Positions 1-12,500 of a DNA stretch of 64,000 bases are shown piece after piece. The DNA lies in NCBI GenBank assembly GCA_021229015.1, contig CM037781.1:41593417-41657416 (forward strand), read 5' to 3'. The DNA is from Solen grandis. Lineage: Eukaryota; Mollusca; Bivalvia; Adapedonta; Solenidae. The notes under the pieces are model-generated. The model was not told where the DNA came from. It did not search any database and saw nothing but the letters and a program-made list of their open reading frames with translations. Within the stretch, counting starts at the first letter, position 1. Each line of letters starts with the position of its first letter. Position numbers and translations under genes: made by a program.

Positions 1-88
1 TTTCAGTCGCTTTCTTTCCCCGCCTACTCTCTATCTTGATATACGCATAAATTTCTTCTTGCGTCAACGTGAACACATTGTTCGCCAT
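1..88 (-). CDS. Possible 5' end of a mariner-like transposase (edge fragment)
   Basis: A minus-strand reading frame opens with ATG at 88-86 and runs off the left edge for 29 codons without a stop. It begins MANNVFTLTQEEIYAYIK and continues with a basic stretch. The pattern (start Met, QEEIYAYIKIESRRGKK) resembles the N-terminal helix-turn-helix of mariner-type transposases seen in invertebrate genomes, but only 29 residues are visible, so this is a weak guess. It lies on the opposite strand to gene 1, upstream of its first visible exon. It could also be the first exon of an unrelated divergent gene, or chance. Confidence 0.3.
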   Translation of the reverse strand, partial: MANNVFTLTQEEIYAYIKIESRRGKKATE

Positions 89-103
89 TGCGTTTGTTTG
101 ATA

Positions 104-131
104 TGACGTCATCAAAAATGACGTAACGTCA
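104..131. promoter_or_regulatory. CRE-like palindromes upstream of the left-edge reading frame
   Basis: A perfect TGACGTCA octamer (104-111) is followed by TGACGTAACGTCA (119-131). The octamer matches the CREB/ATF consensus and lies just upstream of the minus-strand ATG at 88. It may be a promoter element of that frame or part of a transposon end. No function is shown by the sequence. Confidence 0.3.
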
Positions 132-403
132 CGATGCTTATTAAGGCGTGCGCTTACATGCAAAGAGTTAATTTAGTTACGTGCCAAGTTTTGTGGCTTT
201 ATGGTGTTTCAATCAAAAGTTACAAACTGACTCTCATTCATTTTCAGATGACCCTCATATATAACCTGGTTTCTTTGCTAACTCTTATTATAACCTAACT
301 TATTCATTACATTAATGGAATATATAGGAGTTACAAGCATTGTCTTGTCATGTGTGACATGGAATGAAATGCTCGTATCATGAGACTTGACTCTGGATTG
401 CAG

Positions 404-575
404 GGGGGGACATGTTTACCGTTGCCGTCTGCTGCAAGACGGGTGCAGAACTGCACTGTAATCATGTTGAGCTGGACATGCTCAGGCTGGAGAAGTTTTG
501 TGATTTTACGGTGAATGGGAGGGCAGCACATGGACATGTGGAATACGTCAACTATAAGACTCGGCAAATTGAAAG
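404..575 (+). other. Exon for the N-terminal accessory segment of the PEPS-like protein
   Basis: The first visible exon follows a TTGCAG acceptor and begins in the middle of a codon, so earlier exons exist. It encodes about 56 residues including MLRLEKFCDFTVNG and AHGHVEYVNYKTRQIER. This resembles the region just before the ATP-grasp domain in animal proteins annotated as putative PEP synthase, where a beta-rich N-terminal part ends in a similar F.VNG...G..E..Y pattern. Bacterial homologues have no such segment. The match is from memory and the role is unknown. Confidence 0.7.
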
Positions 576-3500
576 GTGGGTGGGGCATGAGTACAAGTGT
601 GGTGTGTGAATGTTCTGATTGTTAGATGACATGTTTGTGGTCTTTGAACCAGTGGACACGTTTTATGTACTTGTGATGAGTGAGGTGTATACATAGATGT
701 GGACTTTACCTTTACCAGTTGAAATTGAAATTATCATAAAATACTCGGGTTTAATTAATTGTTAACATTGAATTATATATATTAAAAAGGGGGGATCATT
801 TTTTGTGGCTTATTGTTACTAGTGGAGTTTTCTGTATGTATAAGTGGGTGGGGCTGTCATGCTTAAAGGGCCTGTAAATTTTTGCATGTTGTAGACCTTG
901 CTTACTTGATAAGTGCATTATGTTATTAGAATGTTAAATAAATAGAGAGGTGGAGATTGTTGTGTACACCTTGATGATACAGTGGTTTTCCAACACATGT
1001 ACCAAAACATGATGTAAAGGTTAAGATATACCTGCTCCAGTGGCTGAGTGGTTAGGGTGTCCGCCCTGCAAATAGGAGGTTATTGGTTCAATACATGGCC
1101 ACAACTTACCAGTCATTATAAATGGCACTGGTGTATGTGCTTGGTGGTCAATGTATAAGGATTCACCTCAGTAAAAGGATTTTGTGAATGGGTGTGCTAA
1201 CCTGTCATTTGTCATATCGCAGGGCAGTATATATATTCTATTTGAAGTGTCCGAGACAAATTTGATCAAAGTCTTTATGTTGCAGTGTTACCTCGGACTG
1301 CATCCCACTTCTTTGTGAGCCAAGCCTGGACAGTGTGGGGGAGGACAAGGAGCGTATAACTCTGACATTCCAGGACCGGGGCTGCCAGAGTAGTCTTCTC
1401 GTAGGAGGGAAGGGAGCTCAGCTGGCCCTTCTCACATCAGTACAGGAACTGGTGAGTCACAGAGTTGTGCCTAGTTAGATAGAATTTTCTTTTCATCACA
1501 TGTTCAGAGTATGAAATTATGTGTTGAAAAAAATAAAATAAAAAAAATAAATATATATACATTATATATATTTTTTGTCATTCTAGATAAATATAAGTCA
1601 TTAGTATATATTATTTAGTATATATGCTAGCAGGGTTTGGCATAGTCAGCAAATATCAATTACTGTGAAAGAATTCTCTTGATGTAACAGGTATTTTGAC
1701 TCATGTATGTATTGCTCTGAATCTTAAATTATATATTGTAGGTCCCAATACTGTTCGTTTTTGTTTTTTTTTATATTTAATGTGTCTTACTACCAATGTA
1801 ATGTGTGTAATTAAAGCCATGAAAAATTAAGTGGTTGGCAAACACAAAGCATTGTGAATATTTGATTATTATACCATATGCAATATTTTTTATTTCTTGT
1901 TACTCTGATAATTGTGTTATTTTCAGATTGATGTGAAAGTTCCACGTGGATTTTGTGTCACATTGGCTGCCTTCCAGCAAAAGATGCAGGTAACTATACC
2001 TGTCTTTACGTTGACATGTTGAACGTCATGAAATTGAATTTCAAACTTACTTCTTTTAAAAATATTTGGGTGACCAGTTTTAACAGCTTCTACTAATGCC
2101 TCTAAATAGTTAGTGGGTTGTTCTACTACTTGTGCTTAGGAGGGTCAAAACTCTTAACCCTTTGGATCCATAGTCATTGAACATTGCTACTGAATCATGC
2201 TACCCTCTAAGTTATGTAACCTTCTCACAAAATCATATTTCTATCTGTCTCTGGTCCATTATTGTTTAGAGTGTCTGTTCTGTATCAATGAGTTTGTAGT
2301 TTTATTACCCAACTGTGACATGCTAAAGTTGTAAAATATTAGTACTTGTATATCACCCTTGTGTTTGTAGGGTACCCCCCAACACTGGTTTGCTATATGT
2401 CAGGATAAAAGGGCAGGGCTTGGTACCATGCCACTTCTCTACAATGTGATATTGCAATGAGGCAGCACTATATGAAATGCTGTCTGTCAGATGTTAAACA
2501 CAAGCAAATATAAACCTCTCCATTGTTTACAGATGTATTCAAATTAGATTACCAGGTTCTCCAATAGCTACACTGGGATATCATGTGACCTTTCTAGTGT
2601 TTACAGATGTATTCAAATTAGATTATCAGATCATCCAATAGCTACACTGGGATATCATGTGACCTTTCCAATGTTTACAGATGTATTCAAATTAGATTAT
2701 ATGATTATCCCAAAGACCATTTCACTCTGAATGAGACATAAACCAATGTAAGTCAACGAGAACAATCTAGGTGCTGGTGTATAATTCCACACATTGTTCA
2801 ATGGGAAATAAACATGCACTTGAGATTTTCCCCCAGTCACTGATAGGTCACTTTGAATCAGAAATTATACTGAGTATTGCCTATATCCTGGTGAAATGGT
2901 CTATAGCATTGTGATCAATTGTTGACCTTATTTACATAGAGAAAATCATCCCTTTAAATTAGGTAAAGATGGGGTCAAAATTTTCACTGCAAAAACTGAA
3001 GAGGTCCATTAATGATAGTTAACAAGACCAACCAGGATACTTACCTTGATCATTACTTGTAGCTGGTATCTTTCACAGGAGGCACCAGAACTTGGAGAAA
3101 TTCTGGAGGGCATCATCAGCCTCGTTAGGTATGGAATGTCTAATTTTTTTTAATTATTATTCAGAAAGGTTTTTAACAAAAAAATTTAGTCCTTTAAATT
3201 TATGGTGTCCAAGCGGGCATTGTTGCTGAGGTTGACTTTTTTTTATTCTGCTATAACTTCTATGGCCTTCATTATATTGCTTCAATATTTGCTTAAGTGG
3301 ATGGACCTTTTCATTATGCAGTTGACCTCAACCTTTGACATATTCATAAAAAAAAAAAAAAAGCCTAAAAAAAAAAAAAAAAGCCAAAAAAAAAAAAGTA
3401 ACGTCCTTAATACCATCAGGTTTTGTTATAGAATCAATTAGAGTTCAAAAGTGCTTCTTGTAAATGAATTCCATGCATATAGTATAATTAAAGGTGTACA

Positions 3501-6500
3501 CTGACCATTATTTTGACTTATTCTACCTTATGATCCTTGAGGTCATTTTATTTCTTTATTTTTTGTTTTGCTCAACTTCTGTGGGCAAATGAAAATGAAA
3601 ATTCCAACATTATGAAATAATTATGAATTTAAAATGTCTTTAATTACAAATGTTGATGGTCCCTAGAATAGAATACATATGTTCACCTTCTACAGATGAC
3701 CATCATGTTTGCTACCATATATTTTATGCATTGCATTCTGGTGAACCTACAAATGTATAAAAATCCTTAACTGGGTAAGTTTTGTGTTTAATAATATATT
3801 TTTCAGATTCTTTTTTTTTTTTTTTCTTTGTTTTTTCATATTGCCCTCAATTCTTAAAGAAAACAACAACAAAAGATGGGGTTTTTTTAAACTTAAAACC
3901 ATGTTTTTAATACATCTGGCTTTTGAGTTGTTCCTTTTTTAACATAAAACACTCATTAAATTCCCAAAACATGTGTATATTGTAGAAATTTTAAGGATTT
4001 TAAATTTTTATTGGTTGGTTTTGCACCAGTCTATTTACGTGCTTGTTTTCCTGGGTGTACTTGGGAGGCCTAGTACACTATCCTTTTACTAATCTCCATG
4101 TATGGCCATCATAATCAAAAATTGATTGTCAGCCATTACTATAGGAAAAGAAATGTGCAAAATCATTTGTAGTTTTTAAGATATAATAATGGTCTTTGTT
4201 CACAGGGAAGGCCAGAGTGGGGAGATACAGGGACCTTGCTCTGACATGGTGGAACACCTTGCTTGCTGTAAACTCTCTTCCAGTGTGGAGTCTGCTATAC
4301 TGAACACCTTGACTGAGATGTTTGGAGATGTTTCCATGGTTACTCTGGCTGTCAGATCTTCAGCAGCAGGTGATGTTTTTTCTACTTTATTAGTTTCTGT
4401 CTCTCCCTTTATTATTTTTATGAAAACCTTCCATATCTTGTTGGACTCTGGATCAGTTGGTTTTGGAATGTTTCATTATACATCTCCACTATATTAATGG
4501 ACAGGTGAGGACGGAGGGGAGGCAAGCTCTGCGGGCCAAATGCAGACATTCCTCGGGGTTAGAGGTCAGGACAAGATCCTAGAGGCGGTCAGGAAATGCT
4601 GGGCTTCAGCCTACACCTACCAGGCTGTGGAGTACAGGAGGTAAGGTTCACCATCTGGCCTGCCTCATGTCATGGGAGGGACATGGTAGAGAACATGATT
4701 ATATTGTGATTGAACATTTGAAGTGTTAGTACTGTATGCTATATCTGAACTTAAACAACTTTGTTATATCCCGACATAACAAAGTAAAGTTGAGCTTTGT
4801 AGGAACATCATTTTCTCTATATGTTCAGTTGCATCCCATCCTGTCTTTTTTTTTAAAAGTTTAGGAACAAGTTCTTACAATTTATACTTATCCCTCGTGA
4901 CAGTTTCTGGGTTTGACCAGTACTTTGAATTTGGGTAGGACATGACACGTTCAAACCCTAAAAGGGACTCGAACCCACAACCTCCAGATGGGCAATCAGG
5001 CTTCCTCTGGACCAATGTGCCCTTAACTACATTTCATATAGTTGAGTGAAGGTGGTAAAACTGAGGTATTCATCACCTTCAGTTATAGATATAAAATTTG
5101 TTCATAGTCCACAAACTTCTGAAACACCCCCACATAGATTATTAAAACTTTCAACTTAACTCTGATTGGCTAAATCCTTCTTTTTCATTTTACATAGGCA
5201 ACATGGTCAGCCAATCAAAACATCAGTGGGTGTTGTTATTCAGGAAATGGTCCAATCAAAAGTGGCAGGTGTTCTCTTCACTAATGATCCAATATCTGGC
5301 AGTCCCAACAAGATGATCGTTGATGCCTCATATGGCTTGGGAGAGGTATATTTTCCTTTTTGTAAATACATCATCAGAACCCACATTTTCTCAATACACC
5401 TTGCTTCTTAATCATTATTATTTGATTAGCAACACTTTGTACTGTAGCAACACTTTGTACTGTTGAACTATTTATTAGGCATTTTATTTGATCTGTAGCA
5501 GAGACAGCATGGAGCATTTGACCAATGAATTGACGCATAACATTAGTTGTTTAGATTTGAAAGTCAGCTTTTGCTTTTGTAACTCCAGTAAGGTGTATTC
5601 AAAATACTGTATATGGTTTCATTGGTCAGCAAGTAGCTGATCAATGTCGTTGTTATAACAGAATACCGTATATACAGAGGTTTCCGAAATAATTGTAAAT
5701 GTGGAATGATTGGCTTTGAATTGGTCATATTTCCATATACAGTCCATTTACGATAATTCGGAATGCGATTTTTCGTTTTGACGGCATTATTCGAATAAAT
5801 GTCACGGTCCCGTCAAGTTTTCTTATATATCTCATATAAAATAAATGCAATAATTCGTTTTACAATTACTCGGATAAATGCGGCAATTCGAACAAGCAAT
5901 TAAGTTGTTGATCATTGACACAATAGTTTGGACGCTGTGTCACGGTAATTTACATGCGTGCGTATTTTTCACACCTATGTGTACAGAGCTAATTGATTGG
6001 TGATAACTTCAATTAAGGTAATGCAACCCGTTTAGAATCATCTGTTGACAGGTGTCACTTGATTATCAAGTGTGCTAACAAACAATCTGAGTGAATTTTT
6101 GTTTAACTATAAATATCAGTGTGAGTGTCCGAAAACTTCACTTTACTTTTGTCGTTTGCTTTGCAAGAGTATTATCAATGCTATCAATAACAAAGATTCG
6201 TAGATTTACAGATGCATTTGTAATTACCATTTATTATTCCGAGTAATTTAGTGAAGGGCCCAGGTTACAAATAAGGGTTGAAAATCATTATTTATTGTTG
6301 ATATTGTTGTGTTTTTATATGTGATTTATGATTTTTCTGTAGAATAATAAACATAAGACATAATCGTGTTCTATATTTTATATACATGTATATAAGACGC
6401 CAACCGATTGTCACAACGTGTATTTCTTACAAATACACAAATTGTCCACCGGTTGGTAAACACGGTAATTCGGATGACACGATTTTTCGAACATTTCAGT

Positions 6501-9500
6501 CAGTCTGCAGACCGTTCGAATTATCGTAAATGGACTGTACCAAAGTTTTGTTGGGTTTATATACTGCATATATGTAAGAATGCAAACTTGCTAGAAATTT
6601 GTTGTAAGTTGACTTCTGAAGATTTTAATCTTGACAGATTGTGGTGTCAGGGAAGACCACACCGGATACAATTATTGTAAAACGGGGCTTTGACAACACA
6701 CTGGAAATTGTGGAGAGGAAATTGGGCAACAAAAATATTTTCATTCAAGTCTCAGGTGAGAAAGTTTTGCAGAAGTAGAAATTTGCCATAGCCTTGACAT
6801 AGCCTGTGTCACAGAGTGAAGGAGTCAGGTATGTTTTTCCATCCTTTTGCTTTACAGAAAGGAATGTGGCTGGGTTACTCATCACTTTCAGTGATTTCTA
6901 GTTGATAGAAATGCATGATTATATAGTGTTACTTGTAGAATTCATGTACAATTATCTTGACCTGTGTTGTTATTAGAAACCTTGTATAGTCTTGTAATAT
7001 AGTTCATTTGCCTTGACCATGACCTTTGTAGTTGAAAGAAATAAAATAATAATGTTGCTTGTAAGTAGGAATAATCATAAAATAACAATGACCATTGTAG
7101 TTATTAGAAATAATAATGCTGTTAATAGAATTAATAAGAAATGGCCTTGACCTTTGTAGTTCTTAGAAATCTCCTACAGTGTTGTTAATAGGAACCACAT
7201 AAATGACCTTGACCTTACAGATGAAGGAGGCACTGTGGAGAAACAGACAGGAGACAAGGGCTCTAGCTGCTGCCTCACGGACAGTCACATCCTCTCGTTG
7301 TGTCAGGCCGCCATCAAGGTGGGTAACACATGCTCGTTGCATGTCCTTGTTACTCTCTCAAATTTGAAATTGTAGATTCTACCATAAATCAGAATTAAAT
7401 TGCAGAGAGTGGGAGGGAACCTTAACAAAAACAATTGCTTGTGAGACAGATTGGCTGTGAATATATCAATATTACTTCAACTGCAAAAGAGTTGTGGGGT
7501 CTGTTTTGATACAAAATATGATTGGCACATTATTTAGCCTGTGCAAAATCAAGTAATGAGACTATAAGCCCGGACTTTTTACAATAAGACATTTTTTTTA
7601 CTGCAAGATTGGAACTTTTCAGCGTTTACAGAAATATTCAAATTAAATGATCAGACTGTCCAATCACTGAATAGGGATACCATGTGACCAGTGATTGACT
7701 GGTAAACAGATATATTTGAATTAAATGATCTTTAGAGTAATGTCCGACCTGGTTTACACAAAAGAACTCATGGGTACATTTTGTGGGCTTAGTGCAAAAG
7801 GGTTTAACTTATTTGTATTAAAGAACAAGTTGAGACTCTTTTGAACTGAGCCCTCAATTTGTGACACTGTTGGTGAGCACATGACCTTGTTATGAGAAGA
7901 AAAAAAAAATGCCTAGACAGTGTGTAGATATGGGATTTAAATTTTCACTGGAGACAACGGGCAGGTCTGCAGTTTTCTTAGATAAAGTTATTGTATTTAT
8001 TGTTCTTCAGGTGGAGATACATTTTGGCAGTCCAAGAGATGTGGAATGGGCCATATCAGACAACCAGGTCTATCTGTTACAGGTATGTTCCCATGGTAAC
8101 AATGATTTGAATTAGCTGTTTATTATACCTTTATTTCCTGTTCCAACCCAGAACAGCCAGATTCTATATATTCAGGGAAAAAATGAAAAAAATGAGTTTT
8201 TGTGTACAACCAGATTTCATTGCAGTGTGTTTATTATTGTCAATATTTTCTATCCTCTTGATAGGTTTTCTTCATACTCTCATATGATTTTTCTTTTAAC
8301 AATACCTATTCATGGACTCTTACATAGATTTATTGTTTTGATCTTCTTTATATATGCAGTACTTTTTAAAAAAAAATTAAATAAATTTTGCATATTTTAG
8401 TGGGGTTATTTTTTTTTGAGTGTTTGAAATTAACTGCATGTCATCAATTTTTATTTAAAGAATATGAGAAAACCAGATCAAAATAACGATTAATTTTCTC
8501 TGTCATCACTATGACTTACTACTATTACTAATCTTTGAGAGTAACAATAATCATTCCACTGGCAAGAAGTGTTTGTTGGGTATAAAGGTAACACCCCATC
8601 CATCCATTTGTCTGTCCATCCATTTATTCAATTATCTCTCAATCACATGTACCTCTATGCAGTTGGATGGATGTCAAGGAAACTTGGCACACTGGCTGCA
8701 CAGTAGATGGAGGTGTCATGTCTGTCCCACATTCTGAGGCGGAGATAATCAAGCTAAATGTTATCTCTAGATTATTGTATGGCGTCAGTTTCATAAATTT
8801 GCATACCTTTATACAGTATGATAGAATTTCTCAGCTTATCATATGGACATGTGCATGATGTAAGATAATTCTTGTCTGAAATTTCAATAAGGAGACAAAT
8901 AGGTTTCCTCATCGGGATCTACCAATCAACCTCAGTGATAGCTGAAGTTTAAATCATCATTGATCTAAAAGAATCAAACTGTAAATTATCAATTTTATAT
9001 AATTAAGGGACATTCCTTACTCTTTCAATATTTGAAGGCACGTCCAATCACCACTCTTGACAAGGAGACAGATTACGAGATCTTACATGAGTTTGACAGT
9101 CCTGTTGCCACGAATACAGAGGTCCTTACCCTAGGTAACATAGGGTATGTTTTACTTTACATTATTACTTACTAAAGCCAGTTGCATTGTAGAAGTCCAT
9201 CATAAAGCTTCAAATAGGGCCTGAGTCTAGAGTCTGTGTAATATTGGACTGTATTATAGCTATGTTAAAATGCACCTTAAACCAATTAAATATATTAAGG
9301 ATAATGCCTTTGTTTGTGCAAGGCAAATCATTAGATTTTGAAATCTTACTAGACACTTAATAATTGAATTAAATAAAATCTTTCAGAACAGATACTATAA
9401 AGCTCTGCTAAAATATTGTCATGATTAAGATTTGTTAAGACTTGGAAATGATATTTAAAGTTGTTATTTTCAATTTGTAATGCATTGTATGAACACCAAT

Positions 9501-12500
9501 GCAATATCGACCATTTATGCTAATTGTATTCAAGCTGCGTCAATATTTTAGTTGCAAAGTTCTAAGATACATACCCAGTATGTGCCGTAGACTGTAATAT
9601 TCATCTGTGAACATGAACCAGAATGAAAAATCATTTTATCATTCATGTTATGACTACAATATATGGTTTACATACAACACTTTCTGAAACAGTTACTCAT
9701 ACAAGATAGATATGAATAACTCATAATATCATATAGATACAATTTGGCCTATTTATACTGAAATATGAGTAATCAGGTTCCGAAGACCAAGATCATGAGA
9801 CTGCATTCTGAGGTTTCAAATGCAGCTTAAAAACCAGTGCTATATTTAGAGCATTATGTCATTAATTTTACAATAAGAAGCCAGTTGGGGCATGTGTAAA
9901 CTTGAAAATTTGTTCCAGATGTTGATAGGAATGCATCATTTGGATTTTTCGTATGTTATCATGACAATCTTTATGACAGATTATAAAAGTTGTCAAAATA
10001 GCTTGTTTTACTAAGTTTATGGAGTAAAAGAAAACCTCATGATGATGAGGAGAGGGGTGATAAATCATCAGTTGATAAACATTTTGCTTGATATCTGAAT
10101 TGTCGGCGGTGCCGATAAAGAGAACAACATTTTCAGTTTGCAGAAATTTTTATTGCAAAAACTGTTTACTGGTATCTGAGATTTTTTCTTTTAATTTTGT
10201 AATATGAGATATCTAGTCAGTTTAGAAATTGCATTTTTTTCTGTTTATTTCTGTTGAATAAACCTAAAGAAATCAATTAATAGTATTTTCTGGTTATTTA
10301 ACATTAATATACAGTGTAATGTACCAATATTGTTGAAATAAAATTTTGACCCATAAAATTTCATCATGAACCCCTGCTTGAAAGGATCCTGTATCCAGTG
10401 GACCCCTGAATTCCAAAGGTGATGTAAAACACTGGGTATGTACAATTGCTTATGTGATATTGGTTTGTATTTGTCTATTTGTTTGAGAATGGACGTTTAA
10501 TTGTTCCAGAGAGATGATGCCGGGCTGTGTGACCCCTCTGACTAACTCTGTGTTCTTCCGCGCCATTGACAGAGGGACCTCTGTAAGTATGGGCGCTTAT
10601 ATTTATAGATTGAATTGCCAATATTGAGGAACCTCTATACTGCGATCATCCCTCTCTAGGACTTTGTTGTGTGTTATTTTTATAATTCACAGTTAAATCT
10701 GATTAGATTCAAACTTTTCTTAGATAGTCTTATATCCTATCAGTGTATGTGGTTTTACAGAAATAATTACATTAACAATCACTATTGATAATGATATCAA
10801 ATACTGCTTATTGTCTCCTACTCTATTAATGTAATTTATAAAACTTACTGATTTCAGCCCCTTACAAGTTATGGTGCAAAGATTATACAAAATAAAAACA
10901 AACAGAAAAAACTAAAGAAGTGGGGTTAAGTCCAGTCAAATCCCAATCTTCATTCACATTACATGAAAACAATTTGAATGTGGGTGTATTAATCACCTTT
11001 AATGATAGTTCCAGTTACCTCTGAATTATTTTGATCGGATCTGTGTAAAGGACACAATCAAGTGTGTGTGTTACAGGAGTTTCAGACGGAGTTTGGCAGT
11101 GGCACAGTAATGGAGACAAGCTCCAAGTTTCTCTTGACAAACTGCGGACGGGGTTTCCTCAATCTTACTGTAAGTGTATGTCCCTTATTAGACTGGTCCT
11201 GGACCGTCCCTGGTGGCTTAGTGGTTAGAGGTCGTGGGTTTGAAATTGTTAAAAAATGGTACTGGTATAGCTCCCTTGCTTGGAGCTTAGCATATAAGGG
11301 TAGTTCCAGGACTGATTTGCCCGGTGTCAGGATTATGTGACTGGGTTTGGTATCATGCCACATGTCTATGGCATGATTCATAATAGTAGGTAAAATTGGA
11401 GCATAAAATTTGCAAGAATAAACTGGAAAATTCTATTATTGTCTTCATAACCTTTTATTTAATTGCTAGTTGTTATACTAACATTTGACCTTATGCATGT
11501 TTTATCCAAGTGATCTTTGACCTTGTTGCCATTTCATATTCCAGTGACTTTTAACCTTGGTGCTAATTATTATTTTTGTAACCTTGGACCTTGTTGTCAA
11601 TTATCCAAGCGACTTTTGCAAGTTATTTTCTTTGTGACTTTGAACCTTTTTTTTTCCCCTTTCCTTTTAAACATTATCCTTGTTACCTTGACATTGTTGC
11701 CACTTTTATCATGTTTTATCATGTTGCATATTGTTATTATAGTGACCTTTAATTTTGTTGTCCTTTACTGTCCTAGTAACTTTTGACCTTGTTTCCAGTA
11801 CATTGCCCAGTTAAGCAGTAACTCCCTACTGTTTGACAAGAATATTCTAGAGCTGAATCTGGTGGGTCAGAGACTGGAGGACCACACCTTGCAACAGATT
11901 GCCCTGTATGGCAAGCCACGCCTCTCCCTTGCTGCCAAGCTTAGGTCTCTTTATACCATGTACACAGTAAGTAGTGGTATAGCAATTTGAGATCTCAAAA
12001 GAGGAAAATAAGTGGGTTTCCCAAGTGCAGTATACCAATATGTTTGCTCAATTTATTGAATTTCATGTATCACATTAATTCATTTATTTTTTCATGATTT
12101 TTGATAGAGCTCTGTGGGCAAAAGTTCAGAAAAGAGTTATTTATCTGTGTATTATTCTAGGTAGAACATTATTCAATACAAATAGTTGAAGTTTGTTTGT
12201 ACTTGTTAGTTTAACAAGGAAACTAATCCAGGGTCAATCAAACGTTAATGCTTATATATTTTTAGATATTTTGGTTATGAAAACATACTGATATGCGTAT
12301 GGAGATTTGAAGGAATTTCACAGAAAACTTATAGATGTTTTCACATACAGTCAACTCCCGTTATACCGGCAGTGTTCTTAAATCTCAATTTTGCCGGTAT
12401 ATCGAATTTGCCGATGTAATGAGCAAACCCAAATTTCCCATTTTACTTATCCCACCCACTCAACCTTATCGTTACTTTCGGTAAAAGGATATTTTATAAA

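Larger units (their letters stand above)
1286..9144 (+). other. ATP-grasp (PPDK N-terminal) domain of the PEPS-like protein
   Basis: Exons 2-11 encode visible residues of about 57-431. In order they carry VGGKGAQLALL (residues 96-106, nucleotide-binding Lys at 99), VPRGFCVTLAAF (the VPPGF..T motif), AVRSSAAGEDGGEASSAGQ, the IQEMVQSKVAGVLFTNDP block, VDASYGLGE, and the closing block GSPRDVEWAISDNQVYLLQ followed by ARPIT. These are the signature motifs of the pyruvate phosphate dikinase ATP/AMP-binding domain, and all appear intact, so an active nucleotide site is expected. The domain is cut by ten phase-consistent exons. Confidence 0.88.
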
